DNA of 54,114 nucleotides from Perkinsus olseni (GCA_013115135.1 JABANP010000367.1:1-54114); one strand, 5' to 3'; shown: positions 19,218 to 29,187, numbered from the stretch's first letter. The notes: generated by a model not told the origin, from the sequence alone. Numbers and translations: made by a program.

Positions 19218-19822
19218 CAGTATCTTTTGTGTTGGCTAGTGGTGGTTGATCTGAGCTAACATCATTAGCGGTATGAAAACGGCCGTAGTAGTTCGACTTC
19301 CCGCGGACTTTGGTGGAAGGGGAGAAACTCCAGAAAACTTCTGAGTTGAAACCCGCAGGGTTCGGCGTGGGTAAAACCAAGAGTGAGGTCCTCCGAGCTC
19401 CTCCCAGTACCCCGCGGCTGCGGTTTTAAAAATTTTAGTTCGTTCCATATCCAGCTTACAACGCGAGCGAAATGGGTCGACCTGAGAAAGAACTCGCATG
19501 TGAACTAGTTGTCAAACTTGAACACAACAGCGAGAAGCGTCGAACCTGTCTCTTCACACAGGACACTCTACAGTGAGCTCGTACGAGGCATCATCACATT
19601 TGCCCTTCTCCCTCCCAGCCGTGACCAATTTTGGCCCTGGCAAGCCCCAACAGAATCTACACCCCGCTCTACTGGCTTCGATCGTTCTCGATAGGCGCTC
19701 CGTGGCTTTTTTATCATCACCATTACCCACACTCCCAACAGAGCAACAGCCCTCCTTAGCAACGCGACATTAATTGCAGACAGGATTCCACTTAGTTGAA
19801 TTCAGTTAGAGCATGAGTAGCG
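19218..19822. other. Region between DYNC2H1 and secreted gene A
   Basis: Convergent intergenic stretch of 605 bp. Apart from a GTATCTT box at 19221, I see no gene or clear signal in it. Confidence 0.5.
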
Positions 19823-20595
19823 TTATTTGTATAATTCTTCGACTTCTATTCTTCTAAGCCTTCCCCAGCCATCATCGTCATCATCATCGTCATCGATGCT
19901 TTCCCTTTCCTCCTCCTCGCCGTCCGCTCCTGCTGTTGCTGGCTCTGGGGTCGACTCACCCTCTCTCATATCGTAGTATTCCACCCCAGCGCTGACGGCT
20001 TTACGACAGAGGAACTTCACCAACGCTTTCGTCTGACGGACACCTTCGATGCGCTTCACTTCGCGATTGAATTTGTTCAAGTTGGCCACTCCGGCACGGC
20101 AGTCGCGGAACCCGGCGGCCAGTCGGTCTTCCCCACCCTTCTTCTTCTTAGGTTTCGGTTCAGGCAGCTGAGATTCGGTCGGTGTCAGACCGTCGAGCAT
20201 CTCACTGAGCTTCCGTCTGAAAACAGACATGGCATGAATAATCAGCACCCGAACTCACGCTTCATTCATGTCAAAAATAATCATTTCTCGTTTTTTCCTT
20301 TTCTTTTTTCCCTTCACATTCGAAGGCATCTTGCAAATCAGAGCCTTCACATGAAGCTTCTTTCCATAATCGAAAACAGCCACGCCCTCGACCTTGGAAG
20401 ATATCATACACTCGCCGGGACTCCGGGGTTCCTTGGGCCTCACGACGTCCTGTAGGACGAATCACCACTGAGCATCACGCGTGTCACCATTCTCACCAAC
20501 CCGAAGAAGGCCTCTGCGAACCCCTGCAGTAGACTGTGGATGAGGAGCGCACCGAAGAAGAAGCGCATAATGGGGAGACGGAAGCTGGCAACCAT
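19823..20595 (-). CDS. Putative secreted acidic-tailed protein, family member A
   Basis: Unrecognised. Three exons are inferred: 20595-20497 with a leader (MRFFFGALLIHSLLQGFAEA from the second in-frame Met at 20568), 20449-20259, and 20216-19823; introns of 47 and 42 bp are removed. Exon 2 has CMISSKVEGVAVFDYGKK and a Lys/Arg-rich stretch; exon 3 has DCRAGVANLNKF and ALVKFLCRKA, then an Asp/Glu-rich tail with a run of eight Asp. It is head-to-head with member B; the two starts are about 90-115 bp apart. The hydrophobic leader suggests secretion or entry to the ER. The splice model is by eye. Confidence 0.65.
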
Positions 20596-20681
20596 CGTGT
20601 CTCCTGGCCTGGACGGGCGGTCGAAATCGGCCCGAGCGAGATAAGGTCAAGGCTGTATTTCCGAACCAGCACATCGTCAAC

Positions 20682-21313
20682 ATGCGCATCTTAACACTCA
20701 TTCAAACGCTGGTGCAGGCAGCCATCTGTGCTGGGTCGTTCCTCTCTCGCCGTATGCCGACGGTAAGTCGGTGGTGTCCTGCTGCTGCGTCCCACCGTGT
20801 GGCTCAGGTTGTAAGAGAGCCTGCTGAACGCGAGGTTGAAGGGCAGTGTATGATACGCGCAGAATCTCAGGGCGTCGCGTATTTCGTCGTTGTTGAGGAC
20901 ACACTGAGGATAAGTGAGATCTTCTGCAAGAGACACTTCAAGTTGTTGAGGCCCGTGACCCGCGACGGCGTTCGTTCTTTCGAAGGACATGATTCGGGCG
21001 ATTTTATCCGGGCCAAGTGAGAGCTCCCAGCTAAGGAACCCACAGACTGGATTTTGAACTCAGGGGCCACGACACTGACGTTCTTATGGAGAAGCTCGGG
21101 GTGGCCGACGACGAGGAATTGCACAGGAAAATGAAGAAAGAGGCCGACCCACAAAGGAAGTGCAAGATCGGTGTGAACTACATCAACAGGAAGGGCCGCG
21201 AGGGGGGCCACTTTGGCGGACTCTACCCCAACCAACCTCTCCTCAAGTTTTTATGTGACGAAGTGAAGAACATGCCTACTGCGGCGAACGATGTTGTTGT
21301 CGAGGACAGATAA
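20682..21313 (+). CDS. Putative secreted protein, family member B
   Basis: Unrecognised. Exons 20682-20762, 20808-21016 and 21064-21313; introns 45 and 47 bp. The leader MRILTLIQTLVQAAICAG looks like a signal peptide. Exon 2 has CMIRAESQGVAYFVVVED followed by ISEIFCKRHF; exon 3 has KCKIGVNYINRK and PLLKFLCDEV. These blocks align with members A, C and D in order. The tail is short and only mildly acidic. Function unknown. Confidence 0.65.
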
Positions 21314-21867
21314 CCAGCTGTATTCAATTATTAGTTCTTAGAAGCGCATGATGATACTCTTTGATTCGTCGTGTTCGAAAGAAAGTTGTTACCCATATGC
21401 TACGGTGGCCACTGCCATTGTGTTACAGTCCTCACCGTCAACCGGTTCAACCGCGCATCATGAGCGATGAGTGTCAGAGAAGTGCGCTGAAGCTATGCCG
21501 AACCCTCCACATACCCTCTCCCGTTCTGAACAGGCTCATCAGCTGCTCAGCCGCGGGCGGTATTGTGGTTCAGCGGGCGTCGATTGGAATCCGTGAAGGC
21601 CCATAGGGATTACCGAATCTGATCGCGATGCATGGTTAGTGTTTGTGAACCAGTTTTTAGTCAACCACATCAAAATCGTGATTCTTTATAAAGGTGCGTG
21701 ATAAATTACTCAGGTTCATGAATGAAAGATTGAGGGGGAGCGACACTGGAGCGCGCGTACGTGCGACCAGATATCCAACCACTCTGTCAATGTAAACGTC
21801 CATCAATTTGGATGATTCATCGGCGACCCAAAGCTCTGATTAGCCTTCGTACGTCTCCTGTTAAGAA

Positions 21868-21939
21868 CTGCCAATGGCGCAACGGTAGCACATCTGACTT
21901 CAGATCAGAAGGATGTCCGTTCGAATCGGGCCGGGGTCA
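21868..21939 (+). pseudogene. tRNA-Trp-like relic with anticodon UCA
   Basis: The D-arm (tggcgcaacggtagcac), anticodon stem TCTGA/TCAGA and T-arm (GTCCG/CGGGC) match a tRNA-Trp, but the loop CTTCAGA gives anticodon TCA instead of CCA. The acceptor 5' strand (ctgccaa) does not pair with cggggtc, so it is probably not a working tRNA. Confidence 0.6.
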
Positions 21940-22012
21940 TTCTTATTGGTTGTAGTCTATGTACTCAGTAGAGGACCTGTATCGCCTGGAGAGCTGAACA
22001 AGTTCTTTTGAC

Positions 22013-22074
22013 TCGGCCCTGTGGCAGCGCATCTGACTCCAGATCAGAAAGTTGTCCGTTCGAATCGGGCCGGT
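22013..22074 (+). pseudogene. Second tRNA-Trp-like relic, anticodon CCA, D-arm shortened
   Basis: Shares gcgcatctgactccagatca and the same T-arm with the copy 145 bp upstream. About eight bases of the D-loop are missing and the acceptor stem is not canonical. Confidence 0.6.
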
Positions 22075-22334
22075 ATAAATGGCATAGTGCCATTGAGCAG
22101 TGTATACATGTATCGCCTCGCGTTGTGAGTGTTGAATACTAATGCCAACACAAGCCGGGATGTCGTCGTAACAACATAAATGCATTCATCGTATTATCAT
22201 GTCATCATTTATTGTTTCATTAACAAGATATCACACAGTTCATCATTCACCATAAAATTCATTTTACTCACTTTTCGGTCATGCAGTTGAGTTGGTAAAA
22301 TATCACGGAGTTGCCAGCAAATCTGGTAAGCTTC

Positions 22335-22944
22335 CTAATCGCCTTCCTCCTCTTCAGCCCCCTCATCCCCACCGCTCTCTGTGCCCTTCGTCTTGGCCTC
22401 GGTACAAAGGTAGGCCACATATTTCGAGTTTGAATGAAGGATTCCACCCTGGATCTCTCCTCTGTTCTTAGCGGTCTTGAAGTGCTGCTGCACCCAGACT
22501 TTGCATTTATCGAAGGGACCATAGTTTTCATTCAGCTTCTCTTTCAGCTTCTTGTTCTCTTCGTGGTCGAGTCCCGGCGCCAGCTCGTTCAAAGCTTGTT
22601 CCCTGAAGATGCAACTTCGATGGCGAACGACGGTGCAAAATCCTATCTCCTACTTGTAGGTGACACCTGTTCCGCCAGCCTTCGTCATGTGATGTTTGCA
22701 GAACAGATCGGTGACCGTCAGGGAGGGCTCATTCTCAAGCTCTTCGTAACGGAAAATCGCTGACCCTTGTCCGCTGGCCTCGACAAGGCACTCCCCAGGA
22801 TGCTGTTGTTGGTGAGGCTTTTTTACACTCTGACAACGACAACGAGAATCACCCACGGCAACAGAGTCCGACCCTTACCAAACCGAAAAGGGCTGCTTCA
22901 GCGCTAGGAAGGAGAACAGCGATTCCGATGGCCTGCCTGATCAT
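22335..22944 (-). CDS. Putative secreted acidic-tailed protein, family member C
   Basis: Unrecognised. Exons 22944-22879 (leader MIRQAIGIAVLLPSAEAALFGL), 22829-22654 and 22602-22335; introns 49 and 51 bp. The leader exon ends LFGL, as A's ends FFGL, at a phase-0 intron. Exon 2: CLVEASGQGSAIFRYEEL then VTDLFCKHH. Exon 3: KCKVWVQQHF, KYVAYLCTEA, then an all-acidic tail. An upstream in-frame Met cannot be excluded. Family as for A and B; role unknown. Confidence 0.65.
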
Positions 22945-23105
22945 TTGGAAGTGAATTTCTGTAAGGAGAGCTGAAAGACGCTGAAGGGCACGAAGAGCAA
23001 CAACACGAAGCCACACGTTGATGATCATAATAGTGAACTGACAAACATGCTGAACAGAAGAACAACATCTGGTCATAAAAATAGGTTGATCATCACTCGT
23101 CACAA

Positions 23106-23810
23106 TCACTCGCCTTCCTCTTCCTCCTCGTCGAGGACCGCAGATTCGTGCATGTTGTTGAACTGCTCCTTAGCCGCCTTCAACTTGCCAATGATGACCT
23201 CAGTGTGCGCCTTCTCAGACAGGAGTTGCATGAACAGAGCTGGGCCGTCCTTCTGATACTTGAGGGCGCAGAGGAACTCCATGAATCGGTAGCTTGCTCT
23301 GCCAGGGATGCGGTACCACCATTTCTTGGCGCGGTAGTAGATGCTCTTCAGCTTGTGGTGGAGGTGTCTGGCGGCCGCCACGCAGTTGTAAGCGTTCTGA
23401 TGGAGACCGGGCTTGGGGTTCCAGTCGGCGAAGAAGGGCGCGAGAAGTTGCCTGTTCTCACCGAAGGCACTGGAGAAGAGCAACACGATGACAGCGGAGC
23501 GAAGCTGACCAAACTCACCCCAGCTCAGAGCTTTCTCAACGTCTTCTTGATCCCGAAAAAGCCTTTCTTGTAGCCCTCCTTGCAGACGAGTTCTCTGACG
23601 TAGGGCACTCGATCGGACTCGCGATCGTACTTGAGGGTGACATGGGAGCCGTGGGAGCTGATGCGGCACGCCGTGGCGGTCTGCTTCAACGACTTCACCT
23701 GAGCAAGGGTGGTGATGGTCATCAACAACACACCGCCTTCTTACGGTCAACGCTGCGTCAACGACGACAGCGGGAAGGAGCAGTAGTAGCAAGGCAGCAT
23801 CTAAAGACAT
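23106..23810 (-). CDS. Putative secreted acidic-tailed protein, family member D
   Basis: Unrecognised. Exon 1 23810-23745 codes exactly a leader, MSLDAALLLLLLPAVVVDAALT; a 46-bp intron follows. Exon 2 begins VKSLKQTATACRISSHGSH and has VPYVRELVCKEG. The frame then shifts at an A5/T5 run near 23556, after which DQEDVEKALSW and later NCVAAARHLHHK, RFMEFLCALK and an EEEEE tail follow in one frame. A short intron containing the AGCGGAGCGAAG box (23493-23504) may lie near 23470-23520. The blocks align with A, B and C, so I read the shift as a probable one-base assembly error. Confidence 0.55.
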   Translation of the reverse strand: MSLDAALLLLLLPAVVVDAALTVRRRCVVDDHHHPCSGEVVEADRHGVPHQLPRLPCHPQVRSRVRSSALRQRTRLQGGLQERLFRDQEDVEKALSWGEFGQLRSAVIVLLFSSAFGENRQLLAPFFADWNPKPGLHQNAYNCVAAARHLHHKLKSIYYRAKKWWYRIPGRASYRFMEFLCALKYQKDGPALFMQLLSEKAHTEVIIGKLKAAKEQFNNMHESAVLDEEEEEGE

Positions 23811-24176
23811 TTCACCAAGTAAAGTATGAGTTCAACTGCCCTGCTGGTGGTGCTGCCTCGCCTTCGGAGGCCCTGGAGGGCTCGATGTGGCCAAGCCGTC
23901 AGAAGGGGCTGATAAGAGACTCTTAGAGTAGCCGGAATTGCAGGAGACGCCCAAGAATGAGGCCAATCGCCGCCCGCCGGGGCAATCGATTGGCTGTGGA
24001 AAATGAGCGCTCGAAAAGTATTGACAAACGCGGAGCGACGGAGAAGCAGTCACAGAGTGAAACTATTTATTCTCGACATTCGATGATGATTGACACGCGT
24101 CGTCGATGGCCATCTTCAACATTAGATACGTCGGTTGGATGCTGAGCAGTAGTGAGCTGCATCGTCATCATCCGTC

Positions 24177-25812
24177 TTAAGCGCTCTCTTGTTCCTTGTT
24201 CTTCTTGGCCTTCTTCTTGTTCTTCTTAGGGTTGGCACTCTGGGCTAGCAACGACTTCAACTCTTCGTTCTTAACCGTCTTGTCGGTCTCGAACTGACCT
24301 GCAATTGGGATGAATAATAATCGTCGTCAGTAGGCGACAGACGACTACCAGCGGAAGTGAAAGGAAGGCCAGCGACCTTCTTGGTGCCACCGGGAAGGAG
24401 AAGGACAGTGAACTTGAACTGAGCGACGATCTCGTTGGGCTTTTCACAGAGGACCTGTCAATGGCACCACATCACTCTGGTCGGGCGTTAATGGCAACCT
24501 ACAGGATACTCGTGGAGGAGCTCATGCTTCAACGCCTCCTGGACGCCATACCTGAGGGGAATGATGGAAGATGGTGATTTGGTGAGAGTGTGGTATCTAC
24601 CTAGCGCCGGTGATGTCCTTGAAGTCGGCCAAGGAGAACGCACCGCTGGGGAACCTTCGGTCGGCTTCGGTGAGGAATTGACGCCCGCGAGCCAACTTAA
24701 GGGTCTGATGATGAATAATTAAATCGGTGGTCCATTAGCCATACCAACTCTTACGTAATTCCTGCCAGGAGCGCGACGATAGACGGTGGTGCGGTACTCA
24801 CTGGACGGACGGGCCTTGCCCTCGCCAGTGGACATGAGGATGTCCAGGCAGTAACTGCGATGACGAAAATGACCGCTGCGCCACGAAATTGCCGCATCTT
24901 ACACTTCGTTAAGGCCGAAAACGAACTCGGGGACCTTGAGGTCATCAGTGAACTTGGAAGCTATCGCCTACGAACGACGACGCGCCATTTCCTCAGCCTC
25001 GGGGAGCATCCTCGCCCCTCACGTTCTCTCCCTCGATGTTGTGCTTCTCGAGCTGATGACTGAGGACACCGCGGATGGGCTCAACACCGTACTCGTCGGC
25101 AACTTGCTGCATTAGATTGGTGATGTCCGTGTTAGTGTTGCCTGAAACGCGTTTGGGAGAGGCGAGAGAAGGAATCTTCTTACCGAGCTTGACCTTCCTG
25201 AGGACGGCCTCAGCGGCGGTGTGGGCGGCCATAACGACATCAGCCGCCTTGCCGGAGACCTTGGCATCACCCGCAACAACAGTGTTCGCAGCGGCTGTGA
25301 TGAAGCCATCAATTTGGACTGCCAAGTCGACCTGAGTCGCGCTATTTTACAGCGGGCGAGTTGACGGTGATAGAACCAACCTTGACGATATCCCCTTCCT
25401 TAATGGCAACAGACTCCCCCTGTAGTGGGCTGAAGTGACCAGCGACTTCGTTAATGCTGATGCAGGTTGGGAAGGCGATCCCCTTGGGAATTACGGCGCC
25501 CTTTACCTGAACTCCGCCACCCTCGACTGATGCCTCTCCCCGACCTTCCACCGCTCACCTTCTTGTTATACAACTTGCCCGTCTGCTCCTCGATGAAGTC
25601 ATCACCCATCCTGCAGAGCTCATAGACGTCAGCGCCTGGCTTGACAGCGTTGCAAACGAGCTCCAAGGCCTTGTTGGTGATACCTGAGGTTGATGATGAT
25701 AATTTTGTGATTATTTTTGAATAGATTTCCTACCCGCGGCGGTAATGTACTTGGTAGTAACATCAGGGTTGGAAAGATCGGTCACTTCGTCTTCGTACTC
25801 AGAATCAGACAT
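24177..25812 (-). CDS. PA2G4: Proliferation-associated protein 2G4 (EBP1-like, methionine-aminopeptidase fold)
   Basis: Homologue of EBP1/p42, a pita-bread-fold protein without peptidase activity that binds ribosomes and RNA and affects growth. It starts MSDSEYEDEVTDLSNPDVTT at 25812. Exons carry GDDFIEEQTGKLYNKK, KGIAFPTCISINEVAGHFSP, VDLAVQIDGFITAAANTVV, GVLSHQLEKHNIEGE, LDILMSTGEGKA, EYRTTVYRRAPGRNY and VAQFKFTVLLLPGG, all in the EBP1 order. The C-terminus is Lys-rich (ANPKKNKKKAKKNKEQESA) and ends TAA at 24177-24179, as in other EBP1 proteins. About nine short introns are present; one holds the AATTTCGTGGCGC motif in sense orientation to this minus-strand gene. Confidence 0.92.
24855..24904 (-). 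repeat. PA2G4 intron of the AATTTCGTGGCGC family
   Basis: 50-bp intron on the minus strand: gtgtaagatgcggcaatttc then gtggcgcagcggtc. It splits VFGLNE from YCLDILMSTGEG. It shows the family is not confined to dynein. Confidence 0.8.
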
Positions 25813-26038
25813 GGGTCAAGTTAAGATTCAATTCGGCCGGTCCTGCGGTCGTGTCACCATCCAGTTTTCGGACGCTCGCGAAACCATTTTTGACAGCGCG
25901 CAAATATACTAACGTCTTCCCTTACCGAGACGGACGAGACGGATGAGACGGCTAATTTTGAAATCGATCGCTTGGGCGTGCGCTTTTTGTATCGATCATT
26001 TTCTGACCAAGGCGTCTCGTGATACAGACAGTTCCATT

Positions 26039-26670
26039 ATGTTGAAGACTGTTATTGTCCTCGTTGGAGCCATTGCACTGGTGAACGCCGCCCTGACGGT
26101 GAGTGGGTGGGTTTGGTCCGACCTACTTGGTATCTTCAAGCTTGAACCTAAGATACTTTTCTGCAGGTGAGCCGCTGTAAGCACAGCCCCCATGACGCCT
26201 CGGACGGCAGATGCTGTTGTGTGAGGTCATCCAATCGTAACTATCGCGGAACTGAAGTACAACTTTGCCTTGAAGGCCGCCAACAGTTGCCGACTTTCAA
26301 ATGGGCCAAATGCCCTGTGAAAGAAGATGGGAAAATCGTCAAGGGCGAGTTTGATAGCGAGTGAGAGTTTTATGCTACTTCTCCATTGGTAACCATCTGT
26401 TATCATTTCAGAGACGTTCGCGTCCCTCGCCGAGTGTACGAGAGGTTCTTCTCTGGCTGGAGGCCGAAGAGGAATATGCTCGACTCTTGCAAGAAGGCCT
26501 TCCGAACCTTCCAGAAGAACGCCGTTGGGCGTACATGGGGGACCGCCAGTCGTATGGTGGTCGAGAACGTCTGCTCGATGATCGACAATTACGAGGAAGA
26601 TGAGGAGACCCCGAAGTCAACTGAAGGATCTAAGAAGAAATTTGACCAATTCGATGAACTCGCTGATTAG
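26039..26670 (+). CDS. Putative secreted protein, family member E
   Basis: Unrecognised. Exon 1 (26039-26098) codes only a leader, MLKTVIVLVGAIALVNAALT, ending AALT like D. Exon 2 (26167-26360) is Cys-rich: CKHSPH, CCCVRSSNRNYRGTEVQLC, FKWAKCPVK. Exon 3 (26412-26670) has VPRRVYERFFSGW, SCKKAFRTFQKN, MVVENVCSMI and an acidic, Lys/Asp-rich end, TAG at 26668. Introns are 68 and 51 bp. Weaker match to A-D but the same order of blocks. Confidence 0.6.
26099..26166 (+). repeat. Intron with GTATCTT ... AAGATAC inverted pair
   Basis: ggtatcttcaagcttgaacc and taagatac form an imperfect palindrome centred on AAGCTT at the end of a 68-bp intron, making the inverted nature of this motif group plain. Confidence 0.7.
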
Positions 26671-26764
26671 CATGCTGCCTCATGTGCATTGATGTGGTTG
26701 TCCATATTAACGATTTGCGTTCGACATAGGGCCTGGGGGACGATGCATTCGCTGTAGCTGTGAG

Positions 26765-27683
26765 ATGTTGTCCATTGTTGTTCTGCTGAGCGTCTGCTCG
26801 GGCGCCGGCGCTAGCCTGAAGCGACGGGGGTCTCTTTCGGATTGGAGGAGCTCACTTATGTATAAAGTGAGGAAATCCTTGAGCAGCGATGGTGAAGTGA
26901 AATATAAGCCCAACATCGAGGTGGGTTTGAACCTGGGATGTTTGCTTACGAGTACGGCATGTTGACCGACTTAGCTATTGTCCTCAGGCGAAGTATGTCG
27001 ATGATTCCGGGGTTTTCAGCGATCTTTGCTATATAGCTCCGAGGAAGGGAGAGGCTGTGAATCAGAGATGGGGAGTTCTCTTTCAAAAGCACGATGATAA
27101 GTACCTCATTCCCCTGTGGGCTGCGTGCAACAAGAATCCGGCCCTTGAGGGCGCAATGTGAGTGGCCTTGGAATCGAACCCGGGTCGTTAATGAGTGATA
27201 GGCTATTGTCTCGTCCTACTGAGCTGCTTCTCTTGCAGAGATTCCGGCCGGTTCGCCTCGACTGGCAGTCATGTCGCCGGAGGCAGCGGATACATTGGCC
27301 GTATCATGGAAGATGACGAGAAGCGCGGCGAGCTCCGCGGCTGTTCTACGAGGTTGAATCGCCTTTTCAAAAAGCTGATGGGGATGAGTCCGGACTTTAC
27401 CAAAACGGTCACTGTGAATGTCGAGCTTTCGAAGAAGAAGAGCGACAAAATGCTTTTGATCATCGAGATTTGCAAATACTCGAAAAACGACCCCTCCGCC
27501 TTCGGGCCGCCCGATAAGGGAGCTCAGTTCATCGATACTGATGGTACTCTGAAAAAGTATGCCGATGGCAAGCCAGCTCAGTCCAGTGGGACTGATGGTA
27601 CTCAACAGCAGTACACCGACCGACGGGACGATGACGAGGATGATGATGATGATGACGAAGAGGAAGAGGAAGAGGAGGGATGA
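26765..27683 (+). CDS. Putative secreted acidic-tailed protein, family member F (divergent)
   Basis: Unrecognised. Exons 26765-26920, 26988-27157 and 27239-27683. The leader is MLSIVVLLSVCSGAGA. Exon 2: DLCYIAPRKGEA ... PLWAACNKNPAL. Exon 3: GCSTRLNRLFKKL, LLIIEICKYS, then GTDGT-type repeats and a tail of about 20 Asp/Glu. Both introns are tRNA-like antisense sequences. Adjacent to E, 94 bp downstream; an AATAAA at 27694 may serve as a poly(A) signal. Confidence 0.6.
26921..26987 (+). repeat. 67-bp intron resembling antisense tRNA-Thr(CGT)
   Basis: The reverse strand has gccgtactcgtaagc (loop CTCGTAA, anticodon CGT) followed by cccaggttcaaaccca. Stems are imperfect. Confidence 0.65.
27158..27238 (+). 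repeat. 81-bp intron resembling antisense tRNA-Met(CAT)
   Basis: The reverse strand has agcagctcagtagga (D-arm), tatcactcattaacga (loop CTCATTA, anticodon CAT) and cccgggttcgattcc (T-arm). Arms are partly mispaired. Confidence 0.65.
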
Positions 27684-28363
27684 ACGAAATTAATAAATCA
27701 ACTCCTGTGTGCATGGAAGATGTCACGTGTATGAAGTCAAGCTGTTGTCCTCTGCATCGTTTCTCGTTGCGTTCCGAGTCGGCCACAGTAACTGATGCGA
27801 TCAGCTTGAGCAGCTTTACATGAGCTCCTTCGGTGGAGGCGGCGTCCGAAGGGACGAAGAGAGGCTTCGGGTAATCGGGTAGTAGGAGTAGTAATGATGA
27901 CGATTCTCCCGTGGTTTTGAGGCGCTTTCACTGACTAGATGATCATCCAGTTTTTTCGAGGAGGGAGTAGGCCCTCCCTACTGGGAACGGCAGAGCTTTT
28001 AATTCCCCCTTAGCGTCGATCGATGCCGTATCGGCCGCTAGCGGTATTGGCAGACCCCGAGTTCCTTGGGAAGAGGCGGTGAGCTCGGCCTGAGTAGGGA
28101 TGGTCGGAGGTGGTCTGGCATAGGTACCGGGAGATGAACCTTTTGTGGCGGGATATTGTCAGAAGGACGAGACAGGAGAAGATACGCCGAGCGGAGGGTA
28201 GGGGGGTGTTGCCGGTGAGGTCGGCCATGATGTTCTTCCAGGCGACGAGTCTGGCTGTGATGAGCAGACAACAGATGACCTTCTGGAGAGGGTGAGCGGC
28301 GTTGGTGTCGCTATCCCGGGCTCTTCAGTGTAGGGCGATCAGGTCCTGAGGACAGGGTCTAGT
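27684..28363. other. 680 bp without an identified gene
   Basis: Contains a possible poly(A) signal for gene F at its start and one GAAGATAC box near 28179. I recognise no coding region. Confidence 0.4.
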
Positions 28364-29187
28364 ATGGACGTGTTGGACTCTCTACCGCACATGGGCCTTC
28401 CGTCCGACCCATCACCTCCGCCCGCTGCGCCGACTTCCTCGGAGGGGTCGATCGATGGCCGCTCCCTTCGACCTGGGGATATCAGTGATCCTTGTAATTT
28501 TAACACGGGAGGAGATCGTATAAGATTTCGTCAGTGTTTTGTTCTCGCCCATGAGGCCAACAGTCTTCCTCTTGTTTCAGGTTTCGAAGCCCCTACTCGG
28601 CCGTTCACCCCGCAGCCCAGACGTAGAAGCATCGCCCGATGTGTTGGAGAGTTTGAAGGCTAATAAGTTTTCAGGAGTGCTGTCCCCCGTACGACTCCAG
28701 AAGCGACCACGAGTAGCGTGTAGGACTTCAGCGTCTCGGGCAGCTGAGAGAGTTCAAAGACGGAGGAGTTCGCTTGGGGTAGTCTAGGGGAAGCTGGCGC
28801 CGCCGATAACGCTTGATTTTCAGTCCCCCGGATTGTCGCTGGGGTTGCGGGACTACTGCGATATCGATAGTGACGGCGAGGAGGCGAGCAACTCGGCAGG
28901 GGTCTCTGGTGAGCTCGTTGGTTTCCCTTTGCCGAATTTCTGACAGTCGTTGATGCTAGGCTCCAAATAAGTTAGCAGCTTCGAAGAAGACCGATGACCA
29001 GTCGGGGAGTATCTTTTCAAACGTCGCAAACTCTACTTCGGAGCCGGCGGGGCAACCTTCGGGTAGTATCTTTGCGAAAGTACCGGTCCCGAAGCCGACA
29101 GGAGGAGGCAGTGGCTTGCTTGATGGTATCGATGGTGAAGTGGAGCATCATCATCAACCGATACGCCGTCGTGGCGGCAGACGTTAG
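28364..29187 (+). CDS. Hypothetical Ser/Pro-rich, basic protein
   Basis: Unrecognised. Proposed exons: 28364-28493 (MDVLDSLPHMGLPSDPSPPP), 28581-28764 (SPDVEASPDVLESLK, KANKFSGVLSPVRLQKRP), about 28823-28911 (LGLRDYCDIDSDGEEAS) and about 28979-29187, which repeats SGSIFSNV / SGSIFAKV and ends HHHQPIRRRGGRR. The join between exons 1 and 2 is out of frame by one base, so the start or an indel is unresolved. Repeated SP and SIF motifs and the basic end suggest a nuclear or RNA-binding protein, but this is only inference. Confidence 0.45.

Noticed and set aside
19866..19901. ATC microsatellite
   Set aside because: It codes the Asp run of secreted protein A on the minus strand, so it is coding low-complexity sequence.
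21868..21939. Selenocysteine or suppressor tRNA (anticodon UCA)
   Set aside because: The arms are Trp-like, not tRNA-Sec-like, and the acceptor stem does not pair.
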